From Bradyrhizobium sp. NDS-1 (GTDB lineage: Bacteria; Pseudomonadota; Alphaproteobacteria; Rhizobiales; Xanthobacteraceae), in the NCBI RefSeq assembly GCF_032918005.1, contig NZ_CP136628.1, positions 682,001-746,000 of the forward strand: a stretch of DNA of 64,000 nt. Direction: 5' to 3'. The position numbers were made by a program, and so were the translations under genes. Positions 16,495 through 25,914 of the stretch are shown piece by piece (the first letter of the stretch is position 1; each line of letters opens with the position of its first letter). Under the pieces are notes generated by a model. The model saw nothing but the letters and a program-made list of their open reading frames with translations. It did not search any database and was not told the DNA's origin.

Positions 16495-17314
16495 CTGATC
16501 CCGTCCTGCGCGCGGCGGCATCCAGGCCGCCGGCCGGTTCGTGGACGAAGCGCCGGCGGCGGAACGGCCCGCCGCCGAATGTAACGAGAAGTTTGCCGGC
16601 CAGCATGAAGGCCAGGGCAAACCACGTCAGCGCGTAGATCAGGTGGTTATTGGGAAAGCGGACCACGGTCAATCCGCCGACCGGCCCGCCTGCGATTTGT
16701 GATCCGGCGTCGGCATCGACGAAGAAGGGGGCGACATCGTGGAGGCCGCGTGCCGCCGCGATCGCCGCGACATCCCGCGAGTACCAACGGTTGTGCTGGG
16801 GGACGTTGTTTCGGAGGAACCCGCCTTTGGGCTCCGTGATGCGGAGCAGACCGATGATCTCGACCCGGCCGTCCGGATTGCCGCCTCGGCGGGTCGATGC
16901 GTCGCGCCGCTCGGACGGTACGAAGCCGCGGTTGACCAGGACTTGCGTGCCGTCGTCGCGCAGAAGCGGCGTCAGCACCCAATAGCCCGGGCCTTCCTCG
17001 GTGACGGCCTGAACCAGCGTCTCGCGATCATGCAGGAAGCGGCCGGTGACGCTGACATGCCGGTATTCGTCGTTCGCGGCGGAGACCGCGGACCATGAAG
17101 CAGGCGAGGGGATCGGCACCGCCGGGGCATGAACGCGTTGCTCGACACGGTCGATCAGCGTCAGCTTCCAGGCGCGGCGCTCGATCTGCCAGACGCCGAG
17201 GGCGATCAGGGTCACGAAGGCCGTGAGCGAGAGGACCGTGAGCCACAGGGAGGGGCACGCAGCATGGCCACGCGTCCCGTCTGCCTTGCTCGTCACGGTC
17301 CGGACCTCGTTCAC
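16466..17314 (-). CDS. SURF1-family oxidase assembly protein
   Basis: A first membrane helix near the N-terminus (LWLTVLSLTAFVTLIALGVWQ), an external domain with GYWVLTPL and VNRGFVP, and a last helix (LIYALTWFALAFMLAGKLLV) give the usual SURF1 layout. SURF1 helps insert heme a or stabilise the heme-copper oxidase subunit I. The start is uncertain: GTG 17314 overlaps the cyoD stop by four bases (GTGA), and GTG 17296 has a GAGG site. It stands directly after cyoD, so here it likely serves the quinol oxidase. Confidence 0.88.
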   Translation of the reverse strand: MNEVRTVTSKADGTRGHAACPSLWLTVLSLTAFVTLIALGVWQIERRAWKLTLIDRVEQRVHAPAVPIPSPASWSAVSAANDEYRHVSVTGRFLHDRETLVQAVTEEGPGYWVLTPLLRDDGTQVLVNRGFVPSERRDASTRRGGNPDGRVEIIGLLRITEPKGGFLRNNVPQHNRWYSRDVAAIAAARGLHDVAPFFVDADAGSQIAGGPVGGLTVVRFPNNHLIYALTWFALAFMLAGKLLVTFGGGPFRRRRFVHEPAGGLDAAARRTGSDAGTIVEQA

Positions 17315-17691
17315 TTCATACCGCTCATCTGATGCATCGGCATCATGTTGCTGTTGAGGTGGCTCATCACCCACAGCGAACCCGACAGCGCGATCACCAC
17401 CATGACGATGGTGAAGATCAGCGCCATCATGCTCCAGCCGTTCTCGGACGTCGTGTTCATGTGCAGGAAGTAGACCATGTGCACGACGATCTGCACGACC
17501 GCGAAGGCCATGATGACGAGGGCGGTGATCTGCTTGCTCGGCAGCGCGCCGCTCATCACCAGCCAGAATGGGATCGCGGTGAGAACGACCGAGAGTACGA
17601 AGCCGAGCATGTAGGTCGAGAACGTGCCGTGGGCGTGGCTGTCGCCGTGATGATGGTCGTCCGCATGGGCGGTGTGAGTGTCGGTGTTCAT
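17311..17691 (-). CDS. cyoD: Cytochrome o ubiquinol oxidase subunit IV
   Basis: The protein (126 residues) has a His-rich N-terminal tail (DDHHHGDSHAHG), then three membrane helices with the family motif HMVYFLHM and NGWSMMALIFT. Subunit IV aids assembly of the CuB site in subunit I. The ATG at 17691 overlaps the cyoC stop by four bases and has a GGGAG site, so it is preferred to the longer frame to 17772. Confidence 0.93.
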   Translation of the reverse strand: MNTDTHTAHADDHHHGDSHAHGTFSTYMLGFVLSVVLTAIPFWLVMSGALPSKQITALVIMAFAVVQIVVHMVYFLHMNTTSENGWSMMALIFTIVMVVIALSGSLWVMSHLNSNMMPMHQMSGMK

Positions 17692-18317
17692 CGCAGAACT
17701 CCCAGGAGATAGACGAAGGTGAAGACGCCGATCCAGACCACGTCGAGGAAGTGCCAGAACATCGACAGGCACATCAGACGGCGGCGGTTGGCCTCGATCA
17801 GGCCGAACTTCTGAACCTGCACCATCAACGTCACCAGCCAGATCAGGCCGCAGGAAACGTGCAGGCCGTGGGTCCCGACCAGGGTGAAGAAGGCGGACAG
17901 GAAGGCGCTGCGTTGGGGCGTCGCACCCTCATGGATCATGTGGGCGAACTCGAAGAGCTCGATGCCGATGAAGGCGAGGCCGAACAGGCCGGTGATTGCC
18001 AGCCAGATTTGCGTCTGCGCGACCTTGTTCTGCTGCATCGTCAGCATGGCGAAGCCGTAGGTGATCGACGACAGCAGCAGCATCGAGGTGTTCACCGCGA
18101 CCAGATTCAGGTCGAACAGGTCCTTCGGCGCTGGGCCGGCGGCGTAATTGCCGCCGAGCACGCCGAAAGTGGCGAACAGGATCGCGAAGATGAGACAGTC
18201 GCTCATCAGGTAGATCCAGAAGCCGAGCGAGGTGCTCCAGCCTTCCGGATGCGGGTGTTCGTCGGCGAGATAGAAGACCGGCTCGCCGGTTTGGGAAGAA
18301 TTGACGGCAACAGTCAT
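17688..18317 (-). CDS. cyoC: Cytochrome o ubiquinol oxidase subunit III
   Basis: This 209-residue, five-helix membrane protein carries GFWIYLMSDCLIFAILFA near the N-terminus, GTHGLHVSCGLIW and the C-terminal HFLDVVWIGVFT, all diagnostic for subunit III of heme-copper oxidases. It starts directly after the cyoB stop, with its ribosome site inside cyoB, so translation is coupled. Confidence 0.95.
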   Translation of the reverse strand: MTVAVNSSQTGEPVFYLADEHPHPEGWSTSLGFWIYLMSDCLIFAILFATFGVLGGNYAAGPAPKDLFDLNLVAVNTSMLLLSSITYGFAMLTMQQNKVAQTQIWLAITGLFGLAFIGIELFEFAHMIHEGATPQRSAFLSAFFTLVGTHGLHVSCGLIWLVTLMVQVQKFGLIEANRRRLMCLSMFWHFLDVVWIGVFTFVYLLGVLR

Positions 18318-20315
18318 TTACTTGGCTCCGGCGAGCAGTTTGGTGCGCGCGTCCTCGGTCCGGATGACGTCTTCAGCCGGAATGTCGAAGTCGCGGTGAT
18401 AGTTGAAGGTGTGGCCGATGCCGACGGCGAGCATCGCGATGAAGCTCACGGCAGCCAGCCACCAGATGTACCAGATCAGGCCGAAACCCATCGCGGTGGC
18501 GAGACCGGCGAGGATGATGCCGGTGCCGGTGCTGCTGGGCATGTGGATCGGCCTGAAACCGGTGAGCGGACGCTGGTAGCCGCGCTTCTTCATGTCCCAC
18601 CACGCGTCGTTGTCGTGAACGACGGGAGTGAAGGCGAAGTTGTAGTCGGGCGGCGGCGAAGAGGTCGCCCATTCCAGCGTGCGCGCGTCCCAGGGATCGC
18701 CGGTGACGTCCTTGAGCTGCTCGCGCCTGAGGAAGCTGACCGCGAACTGCATCAGCATGCACATGATGCCGAGGAGCACGAGGCCGGCCCCGATCGCGGC
18801 GATGACGAACCAGATCTGCAAGCTGGGATCGTCGAACACGCGCAGCCGGCGGGTCACGCCCATCAGGCCGAGCACGTAGAGCGGCATGAAGGCGAGGTAG
18901 AAGCCGGTGACCCAGAACCAGAACGACAGCTTGCCCCAGAACGGATCGAGCTTGAAGCCGAATGCCTTCGGGAACCAGTAGGTGATGCCGGCAAAGGCGC
19001 CGAACACCACGCCGCCGATGATCACGTTGTGGAAATGCGCGATCAGGAACAGGCTGTTGTGCAGCACGAAGTCGGCCGGCGGCACCGCGAGCAGCACCCC
19101 GGTCATGCCGCCGATCACGAAGGTCAGCATGAAGGCGATCGTCCACATCATCGGCAGCTCGTAGCGGATACGGCCGCGATACATCGTGAACAGCCAGTTG
19201 AACATCTTCGCGCCCGTCGGGATCGAGATGATCATCGTGGTGATGCCGAAGAACGAGTTGACGCTGGCGCCCGAGCCCATCGTGAAGAAGTGATGCAGCC
19301 AGACCAGATACGACAGGATGGTGATGACGACCGTGGCGTAGACCATCGAGGTGTAGCCGAACAGCCGCTTGCCGGAGAAGGTCGAGGTCACCTCGGAGAA
19401 GATGCCGAAGGCCGGGAGAACCAGGATGTAGACTTCAGGATGGCCCCAGATCCAGATCAGGTTCACGTACATCATCGGGCTGCCGCCGAAGTCGTTCGTG
19501 AAGAAGTTGGTGCCGACGTAACGGTCGAGCGACAGCAGCGCGAGCACGACGGTCAGGACGGGGAAGGAAGCGACGATCAGGACGTTGGTGCAGAGCGAGG
19601 TCCAGGTGAACACCGGCATCTTCATCATGGTCATGCCGGGGCAGCGAAGCTTGACGATGGTGCAGATCAGGTTGATGCCTGACAACGTCGTGCCGACACC
19701 GGCGACCTGCAGCGCCCAGATGTAATAATCGACGCCGACATCGGGGCTGTAGCCGATGTTGGACAGCGGCGGATAGGCCAGCCAGCCGGTGCGGGCGAAC
19801 TCGCCGATGAAAAGCGAAGCCATCACCAGCACCGCGCCGCCGACCGTCATCCAGAAGCTGAAATTGTTCAGGAACGGGAACGACACGTCGCGCGCGCCGA
19901 TCTGCAGCGGCACCACGTAGTTCATCAGGCCTGTGACCAGCGGCATCGCCACGAAGAAGATCATGATCACGCCGTGGGCGGTGAAGACTTGGTCGTAGTG
20001 ATGGGCGTTGAGATAGCCTTCGGAACCGCCAAAGGCCAGCATTTGCTGGCCGCGCATCATCAGCGCGTCGGCAAAGCCGCGCAGCAGCATCACGATGCCG
20101 AGGATCATGTACATGATGCCGATGCGCTTGTGGTCCACCGTGGTGAACCATTCGCGCCAGAGATAGCCCCAGAGGCGGAAATAGGTGAGAGCGCCGAGCA
20201 GCGCGGCGCCGCCGAGCGCGACCACCACGAAGGTGCCGACGACGATCGGCTCGTGCAGCGGCAGCGATTCGAAGCCGAGCCGGCCAAAGATGAGCTTGAG
20301 AAGATCAGGAGACAT
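18318..20315 (-). CDS. cyoB: Cytochrome o ubiquinol oxidase subunit I (catalytic)
   Basis: At 665 residues this matches family length. Diagnostic parts are [13 protein letters not shown], the heme ligand helix with [10 protein letters not shown], the cross-linked His-Tyr helix [17 protein letters not shown], the CuB histidines in WLHHFFTMG, and the heme ligands in HFHNVIIGG. It reduces oxygen to water using quinol electrons and pumps protons. No heme O synthase gene (cyoE/ctaB) is present in the window, so it must be supplied from elsewhere. Confidence 0.97.
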   Translation of the reverse strand: MSPDLLKLIFGRLGFESLPLHEPIVVGTFVVVALGGAALLGALTYFRLWGYLWREWFTTVDHKRIGIMYMILGIVMLLRGFADALMMRGQQMLAFGGSEGYLNAHHYDQVFTAHGVIMIFFVAMPLVTGLMNYVVPLQIGARDVSFPFLNNFSFWMTVGGAVLVMASLFIGEFARTGWLAYPPLSNIGYSPDVGVDYYIWALQVAGVGTTLSGINLICTIVKLRCPGMTMMKMPVFTWTSLCTNVLIVASFPVLTVVLALLSLDRYVGTNFFTNDFGGSPMMYVNLIWIWGHPEVYILVLPAFGIFSEVTSTFSGKRLFGYTSMVYATVVITILSYLVWLHHFFTMGSGASVNSFFGITTMIISIPTGAKMFNWLFTMYRGRIRYELPMMWTIAFMLTFVIGGMTGVLLAVPPADFVLHNSLFLIAHFHNVIIGGVVFGAFAGITYWFPKAFGFKLDPFWGKLSFWFWVTGFYLAFMPLYVLGLMGVTRRLRVFDDPSLQIWFVIAAIGAGLVLLGIMCMLMQFAVSFLRREQLKDVTGDPWDARTLEWATSSPPPDYNFAFTPVVHDNDAWWDMKKRGYQRPLTGFRPIHMPSSTGTGIILAGLATAMGFGLIWYIWWLAAVSFIAMLAVGIGHTFNYHRDFDIPAEDVIRTEDARTKLLAGAK

Positions 20316-20340
20316 GCGAACTCTCTTTAGGAGTCTGACT

Positions 20341-21501
20341 TCACGAGTCTGACTTGGGACGTTGTCCGAGGAAGAAGGACGAGGACTTCAGCGGCGTGAA
20401 CGACGGCCGCTTCAGGCCGGCGCCGAGCAGGGGCGCGGTGTCGGTGGGCGCCGTGATGGCGGCGGTGGTCTTGCCCTGCGGCGCATCCGGCGTGCAGGTG
20501 CCGGCAACGAAGCTCGGCTCCGGCCCGAGTGCCGTGCCGCGGCGGGCGTATTTGTCGTAGGCCAGCGGCAGGGTGTTGTTCAGGCCCTGGTGGCCGGCGC
20601 CGCCCTTGGCGTCGATCGCCATCATCTCGCTCTGGCACATCTTGCCGGTCTCGACGCACATGTTGAGGATCAGGCGGTAGAGATCGGCGTCGACGGTGCC
20701 CCAGCGGCGCACCGGCTCGTTCTGGCTCGGCTTTTCGAGCTGGAGATATTCGGCGCGGCCGAGCGAGCCGCCGGCGGATTTGGCGTTGGCGATCCAGGCG
20801 TCAAAGCCCTTGTCGTCGAGGCCCTGGAAATTGAAGTGCATGCCGGAGAAGCCGGCGCCGCTGTAGTTCGCCGAAAAACCCTTGTAGGTGCCGGCGTGGT
20901 TGACGACGGCGTGGAGCTTGGTCTCCATGCCCGGCATCGCGTAGATCTGGCCGGCGAGCGCGGGGATATAGAACGAGTTCATCACCGAGGAGGCCGTGAT
21001 GCGGAAGGTGATCGGACGATCGACTGGAGCTGCGAGCTCGTTGACGGTGGCGATGCCGTAGTCGGGATAGATGAAGAGCCATTTCCAGTCGAGCGCGACG
21101 ACGTCGACCTCGAGCGGAGCCTTGGACTTGTCGACGGCGCGCTCCGCATGGATGCGGCCGAGCGTGCGGTAGGGATCGAGCAGATGCGTGCCCATCCAGG
21201 TCAGCGCGCCCAGGCAAACGATGATCAGAAGAGGCGCCGACCAGATCACCAGCTCGAGCTTGGTCGAGTGATCCCAATCCGGCTCGTAGCGGGCCTCGGT
21301 GTTGGACTGGCGGTAGCGCCAGGCGAACAGCACCGTCAGGGCCATCACGGGGACGACGATCAGGAGCATCAGGACGGTGGAGATGATGACGAGGTCGCGC
21401 TGCTGGGCAGCGATATCGCCGGCTGGCGCCAGCACGACGTAGTCGCAGCCGCTAAGCGCGGCAGCCAGAGGTAGTAGCGCCAGGATCTTGAGACGAGACA
21501 C
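20341..21501 (-). CDS. cyoA: Cytochrome o ubiquinol oxidase subunit II
   Basis: A lipoprotein signal ends in LSGC with C19, followed by two membrane helices ([40 protein letters not shown]) and a cupredoxin domain with [20 protein letters not shown] and [11 protein letters not shown]. The CuA cysteine pair is absent, as expected for a quinol oxidase. At 386 residues it has an extra C-terminal tail compared with E. coli CyoA (315). The start is GTG with an AAAGG site. It is the first gene of cyoABCD. Its end lies in a 14-base tandem duplication (20331-20355). Confidence 0.95.
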   Translation of the reverse strand: MSRLKILALLPLAAALSGCDYVVLAPAGDIAAQQRDLVIISTVLMLLIVVPVMALTVLFAWRYRQSNTEARYEPDWDHSTKLELVIWSAPLLIIVCLGALTWMGTHLLDPYRTLGRIHAERAVDKSKAPLEVDVVALDWKWLFIYPDYGIATVNELAAPVDRPITFRITASSVMNSFYIPALAGQIYAMPGMETKLHAVVNHAGTYKGFSANYSGAGFSGMHFNFQGLDDKGFDAWIANAKSAGGSLGRAEYLQLEKPSQNEPVRRWGTVDADLYRLILNMCVETGKMCQSEMMAIDAKGGAGHQGLNNTLPLAYDKYARRGTALGPEPSFVAGTCTPDAPQGKTTAAITAPTDTAPLLGAGLKRPSFTPLKSSSFFLGQRPKSDS

Positions 21502-21567
21502 GGGCCGAGCCTTTGAGAATGAGTTTCTTTTGCGGGGCCAACGGGTAGCTGCGGCGCAACAATCCGG

Positions 21568-21590
21568 ACATTGGACAATTTGTCCAATGT
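21568..21590. promoter_or_regulatory. Perfect 11-1-11 palindrome, putative operator of cyo operon and/or MFS gene
   Basis: ACATTGGACAA at 21568-21578 and its exact complement TTGTCCAATGT at 21580-21590 are separated by one T. It lies 67 bases before cyoA and 93 bases before the divergent transporter gene, with no gene overlapping it. The length and perfect symmetry point to a dimeric regulator. I do not recognise the regulator. Confidence 0.7.
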
Positions 21591-21682
21591 TGCAGTGCGG
21601 GATGTTGGGTCAGACAGGACCGGATTGCCTGGCGCCCCGCCGGGCGGTCGGCTTTGGTTTTCAGGACGTTAAGGGCGCACGC

Positions 21683-23011
21683 ATGGCGACGGCACAGACC
21701 CCCGCAATGGCAGACCTCCACACGGGCGAGCACGGCCACGACCAGGCCAGTCCCGGCGAGATCGCCATCGGCGTCATCATCGGCCGCACCTCGGAATTCT
21801 TCGACTTCTTCGTCTTTGCGATCGCCTCGGTGATCGTGTTCCCGCGCCTGGTGTTCCCGTTCGCGAGCGAGCTGACCGGCACGCTCTATTCCTTCATGGT
21901 CTTCGCGCTGGCCTTCATGGCCCGCCCCATCGGCACGGTCATTTTCATGACCGTCGACCGTGCCTACGGCAAGACGGCCAAGCTGATCTCGGCGCTGTTC
22001 CTGCTCGGCACCGCCACCGTCGCGCTGGCGTTCCTGCCCGGCTATCACGACATCGGCGTTGCCGCGATCTGGCTGCTGGCGCTGGCGCGCATCGCGCAGG
22101 GTCTGGCCTGGGGCGGCGCCTGGGACGGCATGGCTTCGCTGCTGGCGCTGAACGCGCCGCCCTCCAAGCGCGGCTGGTACGCGATGGTGCCGCAGCTCGG
22201 CGCCCCGCTCGGGCTGATCGTGGCGAGCGCGCTGTTCGCCTATTTCGCGGGTAACCTGTCGGCTGACGATTTCTTCGACTGGGGCTGGCGCTACCCGTTC
22301 TTCGTTGCGTTCGCCATCAACGTCGTTGCGCTGTTTGCCCGCCTGCGCATGGTGACGACGGAGGAATACGCGACGCTGTTCGAGACCCGCGAATTGCAGC
22401 CCTCGCGCATCTCCGAGACAGTCGCGCGCGAAGGACAGACCATCATGCTCGGGGCGTTTGCGCCGCTCGCGAGCTTCGCGCTGTTCCACATGGTCACGGT
22501 ATTTCCGCTGTCCTGGGTGTTCCTGTTCACCCGCGAAAGCCCGGTGCGCTTCCTGATCATCGAGATCGTCGCCGCCGTGTTCGGCGTCGCCGCGATCGTG
22601 GCGTCGGGCATTATCGCCGACCGCGTCGGGCGCAAATCGCTGTTGATGGGATCGGCGATCGCGATCGCGATCTATAGCGGCTTTGCCCCGCAGCTGCTCG
22701 ACGCCGGCGCGTTCGGCGAGACCATCTACATGGTGATCGGCTTCATCCTGCTCGGCCTGTCTTTCGGCCAGTCCTCCGGCGCGATCGCCTCGAATTTCAA
22801 GCAGGCGTACCGCTACACGGCTTCCGCGCTGACTTCGGACATGGCTTGGCTGTTCGGTGCCGGCTTCGCGCCGCTGGTCGCGCTGCTGCTCGCCACCAAT
22901 CTCGGCGTCATCGCCTCGGGTGCGTATCTGTTGTCCGGCGCGTTCTGGACCCTGCTCGCCCTCTGGCTCAGCGGCCAGCGCGAGAAGGGCGACATGGACA
23001 CGGGGCGCTAG
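21683..23011 (+). CDS. MFS transporter, metabolite:H+ symporter type
   Basis: The 442-residue protein has about twelve hydrophobic segments. MARPIGTVIFM and the loop RGWYAMVPQLGAPLG resemble the MHS (sugar/metabolite:proton symporter) branch of the major facilitator superfamily, and a second-half ADRVGRKSLLMG is the usual conserved cytoplasmic loop. The substrate cannot be told. ATG 21683 has an AAGGG site; an open frame extends upstream to 21488 across the palindrome and is not likely coding. It is divergent from cyoA. Confidence 0.85.
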   Translation: MATAQTPAMADLHTGEHGHDQASPGEIAIGVIIGRTSEFFDFFVFAIASVIVFPRLVFPFASELTGTLYSFMVFALAFMARPIGTVIFMTVDRAYGKTAKLISALFLLGTATVALAFLPGYHDIGVAAIWLLALARIAQGLAWGGAWDGMASLLALNAPPSKRGWYAMVPQLGAPLGLIVASALFAYFAGNLSADDFFDWGWRYPFFVAFAINVVALFARLRMVTTEEYATLFETRELQPSRISETVAREGQTIMLGAFAPLASFALFHMVTVFPLSWVFLFTRESPVRFLIIEIVAAVFGVAAIVASGIIADRVGRKSLLMGSAIAIAIYSGFAPQLLDAGAFGETIYMVIGFILLGLSFGQSSGAIASNFKQAYRYTASALTSDMAWLFGAGFAPLVALLLATNLGVIASGAYLLSGAFWTLLALWLSGQREKGDMDTGR

Positions 23012-23038
23012 GCTCGCGTCGTTGCCGCATCACAGGTC

Positions 23039-23140
23039 TCACGGGGTGGCCAAAGGCGCGCAAGCGCCGTGCCTATCATCTGTGTCCGATTGAGAGAGGT
23101 GGTGGGCACGCTTGCGCCTTGCCCAGCCTACGGTAGCGGA
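23039..23140. repeat. Dispersed repeat, family E
   Basis: GTGGTGGGCACGCTTGCGCC followed by TTGCCCAGCCTACGGTAG resembles the copies at 25597-25718 and 35559-35634. It lies just after the MFS stop. Confidence 0.5.
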
Positions 23141-23153
23141 GCTCGTTGGTTCG

Positions 23154-23191
23154 AGATCCCGGGTTTGCGCTCAGCGCGCCCCGGGATGACG
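23154..23191. repeat. Dispersed palindromic repeat, family A (short form)
   Basis: GAGATCCCGGGTTTGCGCT pairs with AGCGCGCCCCGGGATGACG. It lies between convergent genes and could serve as a bidirectional terminator. Confidence 0.6.
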
Positions 23192-23206
23192 TGCGCTTAG
23201 CGCGCG

Positions 23207-24706
23207 TCAATCCGCCACGATCTTCACGCGATCGCGCACCTTCACCTGCGCGTTGCGATCGAGTCCGTTCAGCACGCGGAAGCGCTCGGCGGGATGATCG
23301 ACGCCGGCCATGCGGTGGGACAGCGATTCCACGGTGTCACCGGGCTGCACGGTGATGACCTTGATGCGCAGCGGACGCGCGGCCTGGATCTCGTCGAGCG
23401 TCAGGCGGCGGAATGAATTGACGGTCTCGCGCGCATTGCGCTCGCTCTCGGTCGATTTCTGCCGTGTCGCGAAGATGAAGCGGTAGACGTCGCTGCCGAA
23501 GCGCAGCGCATAGACCTTGAACTGCCACTGGTCGCCCTTGGCGGTGGCGGACGCGGCCGGGAAGCCGTTGATGGTGATGTCCTCGGTCGACGCCTTCTCG
23601 ACGCCTTCCATCCAGCCGGAATTAAGGTAGTCGCCGAGCGATTGCTCGGACGGCACGCGCACCACGTCGAAACGCATGGCCTGTGCGCCGCCCTCGCGCA
23701 CGCCGATCACGGCCTGGGCGGTGTTGTCGAGCGTGAAATTGTCCGGCGCCTGGAAGGTGAAGCCCAGCTTCGGATGAAGGAAACGGCGGCCGCGCACGAA
23801 ACCTTCGCTGGGGTCTTCGCCGTAGACGAGATTGTCGATCGCGGCGAGATAGGTCTCTCGGTCGCGCTCGGCGCCCTCCGGGGCAGTATACTGCCGCGCA
23901 ATGGCCTGCGCGTTCTGCACGCGCTCCGGGGTCGCCGGATGCGACGAGGTGAAATCCTGCGCGCGCGGATCGAGCGAGGACTTGCCGGCCTTCAGCTCGG
24001 CATTGCGCTCCATCGCGGAGAGGAAGCGCGCCGCGCCATAAGGGTCGAAATGCGCCTTGGCGGAAATGCCCACCCCGATGCCGTCGGCCTCGATCTCCTG
24101 CTTGCGTGAAAAGCTCGCCATGGTGAGCTTGGTCTTCGCCAGTGCCAGCGCCGTGAGGTCCGGGTCGTTGCTCATGTCGGTGACGACCCGGGTGACGATC
24201 GCGGCCTGGCGGGCCTGGTCCTCGCGCATCGCGGCGTGCTTGGACAGCACATGCGCCATCTCGTGGCTGAGCACGGAGGACAATTCCGACGTATCGCTCG
24301 CGAGCGCAAGAAGTCCGCGCGTGACATAGAGCTGGCCGTTCGGCAGCGCGAACGCGTTCACCGCGCCGGAATTGAGGATGGTGACCTTGTAGCCCTGGTC
24401 GGGACGATCGGAGGCCGCGACGAGCCGGTCGACGGTCTTGCTGACGAGTGATTCGAGCCTGGGATCGTCATAAGTGCCGCCATAGCTCGCCAGGATGCGC
24501 TCGTGCTCCTTCTCGGTGGCGGGGGTCTGGGCGACGGCCGGCTTCGGCTTCGGCATCGCGACCGTCGCCGGGACCGCCGCGGTCTGGAACCGGCCCATGT
24601 CGCCGCAGCCCGCGAGCGCCGTACCCAATACGAGGCATAGCGCGGCCGGCGCCGCCCGCAGGCGGCGGCGTTCGTTCCGTACGTGCCTTTCTAGCACCCC
24701 ATTCAC
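23207..24706 (-). CDS. M48-family metalloprotease lipoprotein with LysM-like tail
   Basis: A lipoprotein signal (LVLGTALAGCGDMG) places the 499-residue protein in the periplasm. The zinc motif HEMAH at 148-152 in SSVLSHEMAHVLSKHAA and the downstream KQEIEADGIG (third ligand) define peptidase family M48. The C-terminal part (VITVQPGDTVESLSHRMAG) looks like a LysM-type cell-wall binding module. Such proteins act in envelope quality control, like BepA. The gene is monocistronic or paired with the nuclease-like gene upstream. Confidence 0.9.
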   Translation of the reverse strand: MNGVLERHVRNERRRLRAAPAALCLVLGTALAGCGDMGRFQTAAVPATVAMPKPKPAVAQTPATEKEHERILASYGGTYDDPRLESLVSKTVDRLVAASDRPDQGYKVTILNSGAVNAFALPNGQLYVTRGLLALASDTSELSSVLSHEMAHVLSKHAAMREDQARQAAIVTRVVTDMSNDPDLTALALAKTKLTMASFSRKQEIEADGIGVGISAKAHFDPYGAARFLSAMERNAELKAGKSSLDPRAQDFTSSHPATPERVQNAQAIARQYTAPEGAERDRETYLAAIDNLVYGEDPSEGFVRGRRFLHPKLGFTFQAPDNFTLDNTAQAVIGVREGGAQAMRFDVVRVPSEQSLGDYLNSGWMEGVEKASTEDITINGFPAASATAKGDQWQFKVYALRFGSDVYRFIFATRQKSTESERNARETVNSFRRLTLDEIQAARPLRIKVITVQPGDTVESLSHRMAGVDHPAERFRVLNGLDRNAQVKVRDRVKIVAD

Positions 24707-24732
24707 GTCGCTTAACCCGTGCCTGGCCCTCG

Positions 24733-25503
24733 TTAGGGCCTTTCCCCTGTCGGCTCGCTTGCGCCCAGCAACTCGACTTGCCCTATGAGCCGCACATCGA
24801 TCCGCGGCCCCGTATTTTCCTCAACCCAGCCCCGGACTCGAATACGTTTATTTTCCAAGGACTTGAGGGTGATGCCGGCGCCTTCGAACACCGGTAGCGT
24901 GCGCTTTGAAATAGTCGCCGCAAAGCCGCGTGTCCAGTTCCGTCCAAAGTTGAGGTAGGTCATTGCCCCAGCTTGCCGGACCGACAGAACTTTGCCCTCG
25001 ACCACCATAAAGCGCCCGATCCCCGCCAAAATATCGTCCGGACTTTCCGCGTTTTTTATGGCCGACGGGTCAGCCCAACTGCCCTTTTTTTGGCGCCGCG
25101 CCGCTGCTTCCGACGCCATCAGGGCGGCTGCGCAGTCCTTGTCCACGATCTCGGCGGAGACGAGGGCGTCGCCCTGGGCCAGCAACATGGCCTGCACGGA
25201 GGCGTCGCTCTCGCCAACAAAGAGAAGCGCGCCTTGGCGGCCGTAGCGGTCCGGCGTGTCGTCGATGCCGCGGAGCGTGACGTTGCGTCCGACGAGCAGC
25301 GACGCCAGCGCCTGCTTCGCGGACGCCGTGGGCTCGATCCCCAGCAGGCGGATCTCGCGGCCGTCGTCCAGACGCACGCTGCGCGCATCGACGATGGCGG
25401 CGACGCGGCCTTCGCCTTGCGTCTCGAACCGGCATGGCGCCGCGAACGCGGTGTGACCCGCGGCAATCAAGAATGCGACGATGAGGTGAAGCTGTCGCGT
25501 CAC
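24733..25503 (-). CDS. Thermonuclease-fold (SNase-like) secreted protein
   Basis: The product has a signal peptide (LIVAFLIAAGHTAFAAPC) and a staphylococcal nuclease-like domain: VDARSVRLDDGREIRLLGIEP and TPDRYGRQGALLFV, which keep two arginines at positions corresponding to catalytic ones, though DGD is replaced by VDAR. The C-terminal half (MTYLNFGRNWTRGFAATISK) is often found in alphaproteobacterial relatives. The GTG at 25503 is chosen since the signal begins there; the frame is open to 25662 and no ribosome site is clear. Enzyme activity is uncertain. Confidence 0.75.
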   Translation of the reverse strand: MTRQLHLIVAFLIAAGHTAFAAPCRFETQGEGRVAAIVDARSVRLDDGREIRLLGIEPTASAKQALASLLVGRNVTLRGIDDTPDRYGRQGALLFVGESDASVQAMLLAQGDALVSAEIVDKDCAAALMASEAAARRQKKGSWADPSAIKNAESPDDILAGIGRFMVVEGKVLSVRQAGAMTYLNFGRNWTRGFAATISKRTLPVFEGAGITLKSLENKRIRVRGWVEENTGPRIDVRLIGQVELLGASEPTGERP

Positions 25504-25914
25504 GTGACCCGGAGAGGTTGCGTTGTACGTCGATCCTAACTCAAACGATGCCAACGACGAAGCGGACCTCGTAGGTTCGGCGAAGCGACTTGTCCGCCAC
25601 AGCTCGAAGAGCGATGGCGGAAGCGTGCCCGCGTCCTTGCCAATCGCGAGAGCGGTGGGCACGGCAGCGAAGAGCGCGCCTTTGCCCCACTACGGCAGCG
25701 AGTGTGGGGCTTCTCTGTTACGTCCCACGCGCGCGACGATGGCGCGGAAACATCTCTCGTCATCTCACCATTCCGTTTTGCGGAAAACGTGCCGCAGTCG
25801 CAAGACGCGCATAGCGCCCCGCGCTTGCTGCGCAGTTGCGCATGCGGCATGATTGCGGCAACACCAATAACCAAGCCGCCATCAGAGACAGGCGATTAAA
25901 GGGAGACTATTTTG
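25504..25914. other. Intergenic region with a family E repeat
   Basis: About 410 bases between divergent genes. A degenerate family E repeat covers 25597-25718. The remainder should contain the promoter of the binding-protein gene; nothing else convincing is seen. Confidence 0.5.
25597..25718. repeat. Dispersed repeat, family E (degenerate)
   Basis: GGCGGAAGCGTGCCCGC and GCGGTGGGCACGGCAGCG, with GCCCCACTACGGCAGCG at the right end, recall the other family E copies. The match is looser than for the copy at 35559-35634. Confidence 0.4.

Noticed and set aside
15046..16584. Long open frame opposite regS
   Set aside because: Composition (Arg, Gln, His) and lack of domains mark it as the antisense of regS.
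17751..19682. Very long open frame opposite cyoC and cyoB
   Set aside because: His/Gln/Glu-rich antisense frame with no domain, fully covered by conserved oxidase genes; typical of GC-rich codon bias.
21488..21682. N-terminal extension of the MFS frame
   Set aside because: It runs through the palindrome and cyo promoter region, and the ATG at 21683 has a good ribosome site.
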